Below, one piece after another: positions 1-6,017 of a stretch of DNA of 6,299 nucleotides. The stretch spans positions 1 through 6,299 of the forward strand of contig JBJHCR010000355.1 in NCBI GenBank assembly GCA_050486105.1, read 5' to 3'. The first letter of the stretch is position 1. Each line of letters begins with the position of its first letter. The stretch is from JAEXNA01 sp050486105 (GTDB lineage: Bacteria > Vulcanimicrobiota > Xenobia > Xenobiales > JADMJV01). Under the pieces are notes generated by a model that made no database searches, was not told where the DNA came from, and saw nothing but the letters and a program-made list of their open reading frames with translations. The translations under genes and the position numbers were made by a program.

Positions 1-188
1 ATTTGGTCTGTGAGCTAGAATAGAGCGCTCTTTGCGAGCCGATTGCTCTTACTCTCTGTGTCTATCCCCTTCAAGGTCCCCTAAGCGGGCGCCCGAATGC
101 AGATACTGCGGTGGCGTACCGAAGGTACTTGAAGGCTCTTCAGTTGTGAAGAGGACAGGTTGTCTCTTAGGAGACGGCACAAAAGTTT
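1..188 (+). other. Structured spacer upstream of 5S rRNA (probable 23S-5S spacer)
   Basis: I see no coding gene or tRNA in this stretch. Several short perfect hairpins lie in it: GTACC/GGTAC (116-128), CTCTTCA/TGAAGAG with a GTTG loop (136-153), and GTCTC/GAGAC (162-175). There is also the palindrome CGGGCGCCCG at 87-96. Dense short helices just before a 5S gene fit the transcribed spacer of an rRNA operon, where RNase processing occurs. I cannot recognise the 3' end of a 23S rRNA here, so the 23S gene, if present, would lie upstream of the window. That this is a 23S-5S spacer is inferred from position. Confidence 0.5.
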
Positions 189-306
<118 letters not shown>

Positions 307-314
307 TTTTATTT

Positions 315-340
315 AAGGCCAGTCAGCAATGACTGGCCTT
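315..340 (+). terminator. Hairpin terminator after 5S rRNA
   Basis: A perfect 11-bp stem (AAGGCCAGTCA / TGACTGGCCTT) closes a 4-nt GCAA loop, just after TTTTTATTT at 306-314. The T-run precedes the stem and only CTTGC follows, so it is not a textbook intrinsic terminator with a trailing U-tract. Its position right after 5S supports the rRNA operon terminator call. Confidence 0.75.
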
Positions 341-597
341 CTTGCTATACTGCTGTGCCTCGGGCTAGGCGAATTTCTGGGCGAGGAGGCGCCGGGTACC
401 CGCGCGCAGCGTGGGTGCGACAAGGAGCACCGAGCGCCTAGTATCGGCATACTTAAGCGAGGTGCGACGCCGTCGGAGTGGATGGATCCTCGTCCAGAAA
501 ACGGAAAGCTCGAGGCATAGCAGTATCCCCCCGTCACTCTTACTATCCTTTCGGATGTGGCTCAGAAAGACGAGAGTGCCTTCATTGGCAGGACAAA
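341..597. other. Intergenic region without a convincing gene
   Basis: Short open frames cross this stretch on both strands, but none has a ribosome binding site or a protein-like composition. The sequence holds the palindrome CGGGTACCCG (393-402) and no clear sigma-70 promoter, tRNA or repeat. The end of the region supplies the likely Shine-Dalgarno (GCAGGA, 588-593) of the small downstream ORF. Confidence 0.4.
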
Positions 598-768
598 ATG
601 CCGCTTAATAGAGGAATGAAAGCTCGAAAAATCGCTATTGACTTCATCTTGCCTGTGATTCTGAGTGCATGTCTGTTAGCTGGGCTGATCTATCGAACAA
701 CCCCTTATCTTTCTGAAGAGCTCAGTGGAGAGCTCTCGCCTGAAGCGGTTGCCCTTTTTGTAGATTGA
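598..768 (+). CDS. Small single-pass membrane protein (56 aa), unknown function
   Basis: I do not recognise a family. The product is 56 residues. A basic N-terminus (MPLNRGMKARK, 1-11) precedes a hydrophobic helix of about 18-20 residues (FILPVILSACLLAGLIY, about 16-32). A polar, acidic C-terminal tail follows (ELSGELSPEA). This suggests an inner-membrane protein with its short N-terminus inside. I chose ATG 598 because GCAGGA lies 4 nt upstream. An in-frame ATG at 616 has GAGGA immediately against it, which is too close for a normal Shine-Dalgarno but would give a 50-aa protein. The gene stands 77 nt ahead of the aromatic amino acid hydroxylase in the same direction. No functional link can be read from sequence. 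A chance ORF remains possible. Confidence 0.5.
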   Translation: MPLNRGMKARKIAIDFILPVILSACLLAGLIYRTTPYLSEELSGELSPEAVALFVD

Positions 769-845
769 TTTGACAACCACGAACAAGGGTTCGCGTTTGC
801 GGGTATACGAAAGGACTTTTGCTCACATTTTTCGCATTAAGAACT

Positions 846-1859
846 ATGAGCGAGAAGAAAACTGTTCCTGAGGTCTATACAGGAGACATTCAGGAGGACA
901 TCCGAACTCGGGAGGTCGAGTACTCGGAGGCCGATCAAGAGATCGATTTTACTCCGGAACAGAATTCCATCTGGGCTGACCTCTATAGCGGAATAAACCA
1001 ACCCCACCTCCTGGAGCATATCTGCTCGGAGTGGCATCAAGGGATGAACCGTTTGAAGCTTTCTTCTCAAGAGATTCCCACGGTCACTCATCTAAACGAC
1101 CATATCACTTCCCATACGGGATGGAAGGTCGAGAGGACAGTTGTTCGCTACACTAAGGCCGACGATTGGTACCAGAAATTCTCCCAGCGAGTGTTCTTGA
1201 TTACCGATTATCTCAGAACTCGTGATCAGATGGCTTTCACTCCGGAGCCGGATATGTTTCACGATATATTTGGTCACCTCCCATTCTTAACTATGGAGTT
1301 TTATGCTCGGCTTGAAGATAAGTTCGCCCCAGCCTATCTGAAGGCGTCCTCTGAGGAGCGGGAAGTGATCAAACGCCTGGCCTGGTATAGCACTGAGTTT
1401 GGGATTGTCATTGAGAACGGGCGACCCAAAGTTTTTGGGGCTGGTATCATTTCAGGGCGCGCGGAATTGAGCAACACGATCATAGAGTTCTATCGGCTTG
1501 ATCGCGATGACGTTATCGATTATCGTCACGGATTCTACAAGCAAATCGAGGATCAGTTCTATCGCCACCAGCAAGATATCGATCGGGTCACAGATGGGAT
1601 CAATAGGCTGCACGAACAAGGGGAGATGTCGTCCCAAGAGCATGGTTGGAACGTAGTGCGACAACTTTACGATGACCTAGGTCTTGATAGGCGAGGCTAT
1701 TTTGGCGGTGAAGTCCTCTTGGCGCCATTCACCATCGATGCTATCGCCAGGGTTCCCAAGACGGTTTATGCCTTCAATCCCATGTTCTTTGTCTTCGAGT
1801 CTTTTGAAAGACTTGATGAGATTCTCGATTCCTACCTCAAGCCTATCTCCGAACGATAG
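846..1859 (+). CDS. Aromatic amino acid hydroxylase, phenylalanine 4-monooxygenase (phhA) type
   Basis: A tetrahydropterin- and non-heme-iron-dependent monooxygenase of the biopterin-dependent aromatic amino acid hydroxylase family, cytosolic, probably making tyrosine from phenylalanine. The 337-aa product consists of the catalytic domain only, with no N-terminal ACT regulatory domain. The family core FTPEPDMFHDIFGHLPF (131-147) supplies iron ligands H139 and H144. The third ligand is E184 in WYSTEFG (180-186), and VFGAGIISG (197-205) is another family block. W180, four residues before the ligand Glu, is Trp in phenylalanine and tyrosine hydroxylases but usually Phe in tryptophan hydroxylases, so Phe is the better substrate guess. 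The conserved C-terminal block (about 303-328, VPKTVYAF...FESFERLDEI) shows the gene is full length. Start ATG 846 lacks a strong Shine-Dalgarno. An in-frame TTG at 819 has AAGGA close upstream and would add nine residues. No pterin-4a-carbinolamine dehydratase (phhB) lies nearby. Confidence 0.93.
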   Translation: MSEKKTVPEVYTGDIQEDIRTREVEYSEADQEIDFTPEQNSIWADLYSGINQPHLLEHICSEWHQGMNRLKLSSQEIPTVTHLNDHITSHTGWKVERTVVRYTKADDWYQKFSQRVFLITDYLRTRDQMAFTPEPDMFHDIFGHLPFLTMEFYARLEDKFAPAYLKASSEEREVIKRLAWYSTEFGIVIENGRPKVFGAGIISGRAELSNTIIEFYRLDRDDVIDYRHGFYKQIEDQFYRHQQDIDRVTDGINRLHEQGEMSSQEHGWNVVRQLYDDLGLDRRGYFGGEVLLAPFTIDAIARVPKTVYAFNPMFFVFESFERLDEILDSYLKPISER

Positions 1860-1908
1860 TTCTTCACTTTAGCCACAACAGGTCTTGGCTTTGGTGGATA
1901 GCAAGAAG

Positions 1909-1936
1909 AGAGCACTACTCCCAGGAGTAGTGCTCT
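1909..1936. terminator. Bidirectional hairpin terminator between convergent genes
   Basis: A perfect 12-bp stem (AGAGCACTACTC / GAGTAGTGCTCT) with a 4-nt loop sits between the stop codon of the hydroxylase gene (1859) and the stop of the minus-strand gene (1969). The flanking bases (CTGTGTTT on plus, CTTCTTG on minus) are only moderately T-rich. The placement between two convergent ends supports shared termination. Confidence 0.75.
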
Positions 1937-1968
1937 TCTGTGTTTCCACGGCCTCAGTTCAGGAGCAT

Positions 1969-3600
1969 TCACCCGTGTGGGTTGGCCTCATCAGGAACCG
2001 GAATGAGAGCCTTGCCGGTAAAAGGGCAAGTGGCTTCACGGTTCCAGGTTTGGACCAAGGGAAAGTCCGGACTCTGAAAGAGTTTTTCCCGCACAATCCC
2101 GTTTGTGCTGGCTATCCATACATCCTGAACTTGCCAACCGGAATCCGCTCGAGAGAGGAAGAATTCCAAACCTACGCTTGCGGGAACTTCACTGTCTTCC
2201 AGCACTCCCTCAAACCCTGCTACCACCGCATATCGGTCAGAATCGATCTCGAAGATTGCCGGCGCTTGGGCGAGTTCTAGTTGCCAAGTCTTATTCCCGA
2301 AGGCCGGATCCTGAACTCGGTAGAGGCCTTCGAGAGTATGATGTTCGACGTACTGTGACAGTTCAAAGAGGAGCTCTTCTTCAAGTCCGTTCGGTTGCGG
2401 CTGGGCGGAGCCACCTCGATTTCCCGGAGCCATAGCGAGGTCTTGTTCCCCGTTCTCAAGACGCTCATTTCTGGCGATTCGGTCATCGAGGTCCGTGGGG
2501 CGAGGACGATAGTACTCGTCGTCTCCGTAGAATAGGGGCTGACCTACGCCGACGAAGCCAGTGTTGTAGTAGCTGAATGGTCTGTTGACAAAGAAACCGA
2601 GGCTAAGAAATGGTACCGGGCAATTCCACCACATGCGATTTGCGCGTCGAAAAGCGAAATCGGAGTAGAAGAAGGGATCCCAGGCATAGGGGTTGGCAAA
2701 AACCGGTCCGTAGTATGGAGCGTAGAAAGGTTGACGAAGCACTTGCCGGTAAACTCTGGTGTTCGCTTGGTTGACGATCACCGTCTGATTGTTGTTTATG
2801 TTGGTGTTTCGATTGACCGCTTGGTAGCGATTCCATTGGTTGCGATTGGAGTCAGGGGCGGAGGTCACCGTGCGACCTTGGCGACGGGAGGTCTGCCAAC
2901 GCTCGTTGGTCCGTTGGGGGTTCTCTCGAGCATTTGGTAATCGGTCGGTGCGGATCAGGGTTTGGTCCGTTGTGCTGTTGGTGCTGCCGGATCGGGTGCG
3001 CGCCCGGGTGTCCGGTGAGCGGAAGGCGCGTTCGGCCCTCGATGGGCTGTCCGGATTTGAGCGGTAGTCGGTACGAGAGTCGCGCTCTCTATGGTTGGAG
3101 TTCCGCGGATAACGATCGCCAGGGCTCCTCACCAGGGTCTCTCGATCCCTGACCTCGTTACCCCTTGGATAATTTGGTTGCGGAACTCCTCGCACTTGCT
3201 GGTGTACTCGTGGTGAGTGGGAGGCCGCAGGTGAAGCGGTGGAAGGACTCCTGGGTGCGCGGAAGGCCTCGTTGCCTCTTGTTTGCTGCATTCTTTGCTG
3301 CTGAACTTGGGGTTGAGAGAGCCTAGGTTGACTCTGGGCACGGTAGGCCGGAGCCGCACTTCTCTGACTTGGCGCAGGCCTGGAAACTTGTCTTGGTGCG
3401 CTCGGTCGAGAGACTTGGCGAGGGGCAGAGACCCTCGTGCTTCCCGAACCTCGGCTGCCACCACGCTGCCTTTGGGCTACCGTACCTACCTCTTGGATGA
3501 TTTCAGTCCCTTCCGGTTGGGTCTCACCGACAACCGGCGCGGCGGTGAAGGCCAGTATAGAAGAGGTGATCGCTAACAACATTGAACGTCTGAGTGACAT
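1969..3600 (-). CDS. Exported low-complexity Arg/Pro/Ser/Asn-rich protein, unknown family (543 aa)
   Basis: I do not recognise this protein. Residues 1-25 form a signal peptide: MSLRRS, then a hydrophobic stretch (about 7-19), then Ala/Val/Gly sites for signal peptidase. Residues about 43-260 are low-complexity and very basic, with a perfect tandem nonapeptide SAPRQVSRP (58-66, 67-75) and many R, P, S and Q residues. An Asn-rich patch follows (about 263-280, RNTNINNNQTVIVNQ). Next is an aromatic-rich segment (about 291-359: PFYAPYYGPVF, RMWWNCP, PFSYYNTGF). The C-terminal part (about 406-525) has ordinary composition and looks folded. Start ATG 3600 was chosen because TAGGAG lies 8 nt upstream. 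A longer frame starts at TTG 3630 without support. It is convergent with the hydroxylase and divergent from the hydrolases. A periplasmic or surface role is inferred only from the signal peptide. Confidence 0.85.
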   Translation of the reverse strand: MSLRRSMLLAITSSILAFTAAPVVGETQPEGTEIIQEVGTVAQRQRGGSRGSGSTRVSAPRQVSRPSAPRQVSRPAPSQRSAAPAYRAQSQPRLSQPQVQQQRMQQTRGNEAFRAPRSPSTASPAASHSPRVHQQVRGVPQPNYPRGNEVRDRETLVRSPGDRYPRNSNHRERDSRTDYRSNPDSPSRAERAFRSPDTRARTRSGSTNSTTDQTLIRTDRLPNARENPQRTNERWQTSRRQGRTVTSAPDSNRNQWNRYQAVNRNTNINNNQTVIVNQANTRVYRQVLRQPFYAPYYGPVFANPYAWDPFFYSDFAFRRANRMWWNCPVPFLSLGFFVNRPFSYYNTGFVGVGQPLFYGDDEYYRPRPTDLDDRIARNERLENGEQDLAMAPGNRGGSAQPQPNGLEEELLFELSQYVEHHTLEGLYRVQDPAFGNKTWQLELAQAPAIFEIDSDRYAVVAGFEGVLEDSEVPASVGLEFFLSRADSGWQVQDVWIASTNGIVREKLFQSPDFPLVQTWNREATCPFTGKALIPVPDEANPHG

Positions 3601-3699
3601 CGATAAGACTCCTAAGGAGATAATAGGCAAAGGTTCGGGCCTCGGTCGCCTGATCTAAGTTAACAGTCGGTCATCCCCAAAGTTCCTTCTGCTCCTTAT

Positions 3700-3729
3700 A
3701 GGATAGCCTCAAATGCCTTAGAATGTTAA
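3700..3729 (-). promoter_or_regulatory. Candidate promoter for the minus-strand exported protein gene
   Basis: Read on the minus strand: TTAACA (3729-3724), an 18-bp spacer, then TATCCT (3705-3700), about 100 nt before the ATG at 3600. The hexamers match the sigma-70 consensus only partly (5/6 and 4/6), so this is a suggestion. Confidence 0.3.
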
Positions 3730-3745
3730 AAAATCTGCACTAGGC

Positions 3746-3774
3746 TTGTCACCTTGGGCTGCCTGGTGTAAACT
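3746..3774 (+). promoter_or_regulatory. Candidate sigma-70-type promoter for the poly-Cys leader and hydrolase pair
   Basis: TTGTCA (3746-3751) and TAAACT (3769-3774) are separated by exactly 17 bp. Transcription would start near 3781, about 20 nt before the leader ORF. This places the leader and the downstream hydrolase gene on one transcript, as the attenuator model needs. It is based on consensus matching only. Confidence 0.5.
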
Positions 3775-3800
3775 CAACTCGAAAGAACCTGACCAGATCT

Positions 3801-3905
3801 ATGAATGACCAGCGTCACATAATCAATGCTCCAGCCCAAAATTCGGCTGTACCCTCCTTCAGGTCTTTCCTTTCCTGTTGTTGTTGTTGTTGTTGTTGTT
3901 GTTGA
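3801..3905 (+). CDS. Leader peptide with nine consecutive C-terminal cysteines (34 aa), putative cysteine-sensing uORF
   Basis: Reading from ATG 3801 gives a 34-residue peptide. It starts MNDQRHIINAPAQ, continues through PSFRSFLS, then has nine cysteines, all TGT (3876-3902), followed directly by the TGA stop (3903-3905). It lies about 20 nt after the candidate promoter start and ends 46 nt before the hydrolase ATG. Leader ORFs ending in poly-Cys tracts are known from mycobacteria as cysteine-responsive attenuators of downstream genes; this looks like an equivalent arrangement. The peptide itself probably has no function beyond being translated. Initiation evidence is weak: only GAAAGA at 3781-3786 could serve as a ribosome site. 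The same tract is a (GTT)9 microsatellite reading Val9 in the frame of the downstream gene, so a chance repeat is the main alternative. The stop at the exact end of the Cys run argues against chance. Confidence 0.65.
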   Translation: MNDQRHIINAPAQNSAVPSFRSFLSCCCCCCCCC

Positions 3906-3946
3906 ACTCCAACCTCATCCATCCACAACCTACTCAGAACAGGAAA
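3871..3946 (+). promoter_or_regulatory. Putative translational attenuator: anti-SD at the poly-Cys start pairs with the hydrolase SD
   Basis: TTTCCTGTT (3871-3879) is perfectly complementary to AACAGGAAA (3938-3946), which contains the AGGA Shine-Dalgarno (3941-3944) of the hydrolase starting at 3952. The 9-bp stem would close a loop of 58 nt holding almost all the Cys codons and the leader stop. GTTGT units of the repeat could also pair with ACAAC at 3925-3929. In the model, a ribosome stalled at the first Cys codons covers the anti-SD and opens the start. A ribosome finishing at 3905 leaves the anti-SD free to sequester it. The complementarity is seen; the switch is inferred. Confidence 0.55.
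3877..3904 (+). repeat. (GTT)9 trinucleotide microsatellite
   Basis: Nine uninterrupted GTT units plus one G. It encodes the Cys9 tail in the leader frame (TGT) and would read Val9 in the frame of the downstream hydrolase. Slippage would change the Cys codon number without shifting either frame. Confidence 0.95.
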
Positions 3947-3951
3947 ATCCA

Positions 3952-4677
3952 ATGCACATCACTCGCCCCACTATCGGAATCGTTATCCCCAAGGACTATT
4001 TCCAGCGCGCTCCTCTGAGAGGGAACTCCGGTGACTATCGTTCGGTATTGGAGATCACCGAGGCTGTCAACAATGCCGGTGGTCGAGCCCAACTGCTGTT
4101 CCCCGACAGCCCCCAAATCGAGGTAGACGGGTTGATATTGCCCGGTGGAGGGGATTTGCATCCCCAGTTTTATGGGGAAGAGGCCAATGCAAAGTTGGTG
4201 GATCTGGATCCCGAGCTGGATGAGTTCCAACTCGATTGGGCCAAGCGTGCCCAAACACAGAAGCTACCCACTCTTGGTATCTGCAGGGGAATGCAGGTGA
4301 TGAATGTAGCAGCCGGGGGTACTCTGCACCAGGATCTCGACGGCGAACTCGATCACTATCCTGACTCAGTCAGACTCGACGCGAGTCTCCGAAGATTGCC
4401 GGTCCACACCGTATCCTTAGAAAGTCGCAGCCGCCTCCACGGCCTGATGGGAGCTCAGAACGTGAAGGTCAACAGCGTACATCATCAAGCTATCAAGAAA
4501 GTTGCCGAGACCTTCCGAGCAGTGGCTTGGGCCGAGGACGGGTTGGTGGAAGCCATCGAGGGTCACGAAGTTTGGCAAGTTGGGGTGCAGTTTCATCCCG
4601 AAGACCTGAGACACACCGACCCACGTTTGTCTGAATTGTTCGCAGACTTGGTCGCCGCTTCTCGAAAGGTTTCCTGA
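3952..4677 (+). CDS. Gamma-glutamyl hydrolase, class I glutamine amidotransferase-like (Peptidase C26, PuuD-like), copy 1
   Basis: Predicted cytosolic amidase of the Peptidase C26 family, whose members cleave gamma-glutamyl amide bonds; E. coli PuuD hydrolyses gamma-Glu-GABA. The 241-aa product shows the class I GATase triad: nucleophile C111 in the elbow LGICRGMQ (108-115), H215 and E217 in VQFHPE (212-217). The oxyanion-side loop LPGGGD (63-68) and the family block VNSVHHQA (173-180) are intact. Length is normal for the family. Start ATG 3952 was chosen because AGGA (3941-3944) lies 7 nt upstream and the first beta strand (PTIGIVIP) begins at once. The open frame runs back to 3826 but would add a poly-Val segment. 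The gene follows the poly-Cys leader, so cysteine-dependent translation is inferred. No other putrescine-pathway genes are visible, so gamma-Glu-GABA is not a safe substrate; glutathione-related compounds are an alternative. Confidence 0.93.
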   Translation: MHITRPTIGIVIPKDYFQRAPLRGNSGDYRSVLEITEAVNNAGGRAQLLFPDSPQIEVDGLILPGGGDLHPQFYGEEANAKLVDLDPELDEFQLDWAKRAQTQKLPTLGICRGMQVMNVAAGGTLHQDLDGELDHYPDSVRLDASLRRLPVHTVSLESRSRLHGLMGAQNVKVNSVHHQAIKKVAETFRAVAWAEDGLVEAIEGHEVWQVGVQFHPEDLRHTDPRLSELFADLVAASRKVS

Positions 4678-4686
4678 AATTGCTTC

Positions 4687-4715
4687 TTGCTAAGTTATCT
4701 CACTTGAAGTAGGAT
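4687..4715 (+). promoter_or_regulatory. Weak candidate promoter before hydrolase copy 2
   Basis: TTGCTA (4687-4692) and TAGGAT (4710-4715) are 17 bp apart, each 4/6 to the sigma-70 consensus. It would allow copy 2 to be transcribed independently. The 82-nt gap also allows read-through from copy 1, and I see no terminator in it. Confidence 0.25.
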
Positions 4716-4759
4716 CTCCCTAGCGGTCGACACTTTGATTCCGGGGGTTTTTCTCTCTG

Positions 4760-5575
4760 ATGTCCTCTCCGATCTGCAATCGTAACTCTCCTTTGGTAGG
4801 AATACCGGTTCCTCACGGTTATTTTGATGGATGCTCCTCGAGAAATTCTCGCCGAGTTTATCGAGCCGTGTGGGAGATTCAAGATGCTCTCCACTTTTTT
4901 GGCGCGAGCACCGAAGTGTTCTATCCCTCGGCAAGAGCACCGGCCTTTGATGCGCTGCTCATCCCTGGAGGTGGGGATATCGATCCTCTTCACTATGGAC
5001 AGCAAGGTGGTAAGCACCTAGTGGAGTCAGACCCCGTCTTCGACGCTTTCCAACTCAAGTTGGTGCGGTCTGCTTTAGACCACGGGATGCCGATCTTTGG
5101 AATTTGTCGTGGACTTCAGGTTCTGAATGTGGCCGCCGGAGGCACGGTTTTGCAAAGCATTCCTAGTTTGCAGGATCACTTTCCCATTTGGAATTGGGAC
5201 AACCCGAAGTTGCGCCGTCGCCCGACCCACCACGTGAGTGTGTCACTTGGGAGCCGTCTAGGAGGGATACTTAGAGTCCAGCAAATCCGAGTGAATTCCT
5301 ATCACTCCCAAGCAGTTGGAGTGGTTGCACCGGGTTTTCGAGCTACTGCTTGGGCAGACGACAACACCGTAGAAGCCATTGAGCGCGAGGGCGTTTGGCA
5401 GCTCGGGGTGCAGTTCCACCCCGAGGACCTAAGACACACAGATGAGCGCTTCAGCAATCTGTTTCAGAGTTTTGCTACGGCCGCATTGGAATTCAGAAAC
5501 AATAGCCGACACCTACTGCAAACCTCAGAAAAGCGTGGGTGTCAACCGGACAGAATACCAAGCATTGGGGCCTGA
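4760..5575 (+). CDS. Gamma-glutamyl hydrolase, class I glutamine amidotransferase-like (Peptidase C26, PuuD-like), copy 2
   Basis: A paralogue of the preceding gene, 271 aa, in the same direction 82 nt downstream. The triad is present: C116 in FGICRGLQ (113-120), H220 and E222 in VQFHPE (217-222). The loop IPGGGD (68-73) is kept. Both copies share NVAAGGT after the nucleophile and GVQFHPEDLRHTD near the C-terminus, which points to a tandem duplication. It differs from copy 1 in three ways. VNSYHSQA (178-185) has Ser183 where copy 1 has His178. There is a WNWDNPK segment (144-150). It also has a C-terminal tail of about 25 residues with no counterpart in copy 1. These suggest a different substrate. 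ATG 4760 has only a weak G-rich ribosome site (4742-4747) about 12 nt upstream. Function is inferred from the family; substrate unknown. Confidence 0.92.
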   Translation: MSSPICNRNSPLVGIPVPHGYFDGCSSRNSRRVYRAVWEIQDALHFFGASTEVFYPSARAPAFDALLIPGGGDIDPLHYGQQGGKHLVESDPVFDAFQLKLVRSALDHGMPIFGICRGLQVLNVAAGGTVLQSIPSLQDHFPIWNWDNPKLRRRPTHHVSVSLGSRLGGILRVQQIRVNSYHSQAVGVVAPGFRATAWADDNTVEAIEREGVWQLGVQFHPEDLRHTDERFSNLFQSFATAALEFRNNSRHLLQTSEKRGCQPDRIPSIGA

Positions 5576-5578
5576 TTT

Positions 5579-5623
5579 TCACGAAACGAAGGAGCCGCTC
5601 ACAGCGGCTCCTTCGTTTCGTGA
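5579..5623. terminator. Perfect 21-bp hairpin, likely bidirectional terminator
   Basis: Positions 5579-5599 and 5603-5623 are exact reverse complements (stem ends TCACGAAACG / CGTTTCGTGA) around a CAC loop. The hairpin starts 3 nt after the stop of hydrolase copy 2 and ends 28 nt before the stop of the convergent His-rich gene. No T-tract follows it on the plus strand, so intrinsic termination is inferred from stem strength and position. Confidence 0.75.
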
Positions 5624-5651
5624 GGTACGGCTCGGGTAAGCAATGCCTGGG

Positions 5652-5999
5652 CTATACGTGAGCGAGTTCGACTGGTCCGTGGTCGTCACAATGATCACCG
5701 TGGGGGTGATGGAGGTGACCGTTCACTAGGTAACAGATGTGATCGCCGTGGGGCACCGCTTCGTGACCGCATCCGGGTCCGTGCACATGGTCGGCATCGT
5801 GACCTGTGCACTGATGCTCTGGAGTGCAGTGGTCCGGGTTGGTTTCGGTGATCTCCAGACGGTGTTCATAGACGGTGGCGCCGTCAACGTGATGCAGGCA
5901 TCCATCGTGGAGATAATCGACATGTCCGTCGTGGACGATGGCGGTGTGTCCGCATCCCTTGCCATGGGTGTGGGGATGATCGTGATGTACGTGAGTCAT
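5652..5999 (-). CDS. His/Cys-rich internally duplicated metal-binding protein (115 aa)
   Basis: The product has 28 His and 7 Cys in 115 residues, a composition typical of proteins that bind Zn, Ni, Co or Cu. No signal peptide or membrane segment is visible, so it is probably cytosolic. Two 31-residue copies of one unit are clear: residues 10-40 (with GKGCGHTAIVHDGHVDYL) and 71-101 (with GPGCGHEAVPHGDHICYL). The shared pattern is H-x-H-G-x-G-C-G-H-x-A-V/I-x-H, then G/D-H, then G-x-L-H-H. The linker adds DHCTPEHQC (56-64). Metal storage, buffering or delivery is inferred; the metal cannot be named. Start ATG 5999 has AAGGA about 11 nt upstream. The frame extends back to TTG 6041, but that extension would overlap the candidate operator. 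The gene is convergent with hydrolase copy 2. The plus-strand open frame over the same bases is a composition artefact. Confidence 0.85.
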   Translation of the reverse strand: MTHVHHDHPHTHGKGCGHTAIVHDGHVDYLHDGCLHHVDGATVYEHRLEITETNPDHCTPEHQCTGHDADHVHGPGCGHEAVPHGDHICYLVNGHLHHPHGDHCDDHGPVELAHV

Positions 6000-6017
6000 A
6001 ATTTTGAATTTCCTTTC

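Noticed and set aside
770..808. TTGACA at 770-775 with TATACG at 804 as a promoter for the hydroxylase
   Set aside because: The spacing is 28 bp, far from 17, and no better -10 lies at the right distance.
819..845. TTG start adding nine residues to the aromatic amino acid hydroxylase
   Set aside because: AAGGA lies only 3 nt before the TTG. The ATG at 846 gives a more usual start codon and a hydrophilic N-terminus, though it lacks a strong Shine-Dalgarno. Not fully excluded.
1885..2280. Plus-strand ORF of 131 codons over the end of the exported protein gene
   Set aside because: It starts in the terminator region, has no ribosome site and is antisense to a protein with a clear signal peptide and Shine-Dalgarno.
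3877..3904. CRISPR or multi-copy tandem array
   Set aside because: The only short tandem repeat here is a trinucleotide run. No spaced repeats of 20-40 bp occur anywhere in the window.
3826..3951. N-terminal extension of hydrolase copy 1 with a Val9 run
   Set aside because: The frame is open, but ATG 3826 has no ribosome site, the extension is low-complexity, and ATG 3952 has AGGA at good spacing and begins at the first beta strand of the fold.
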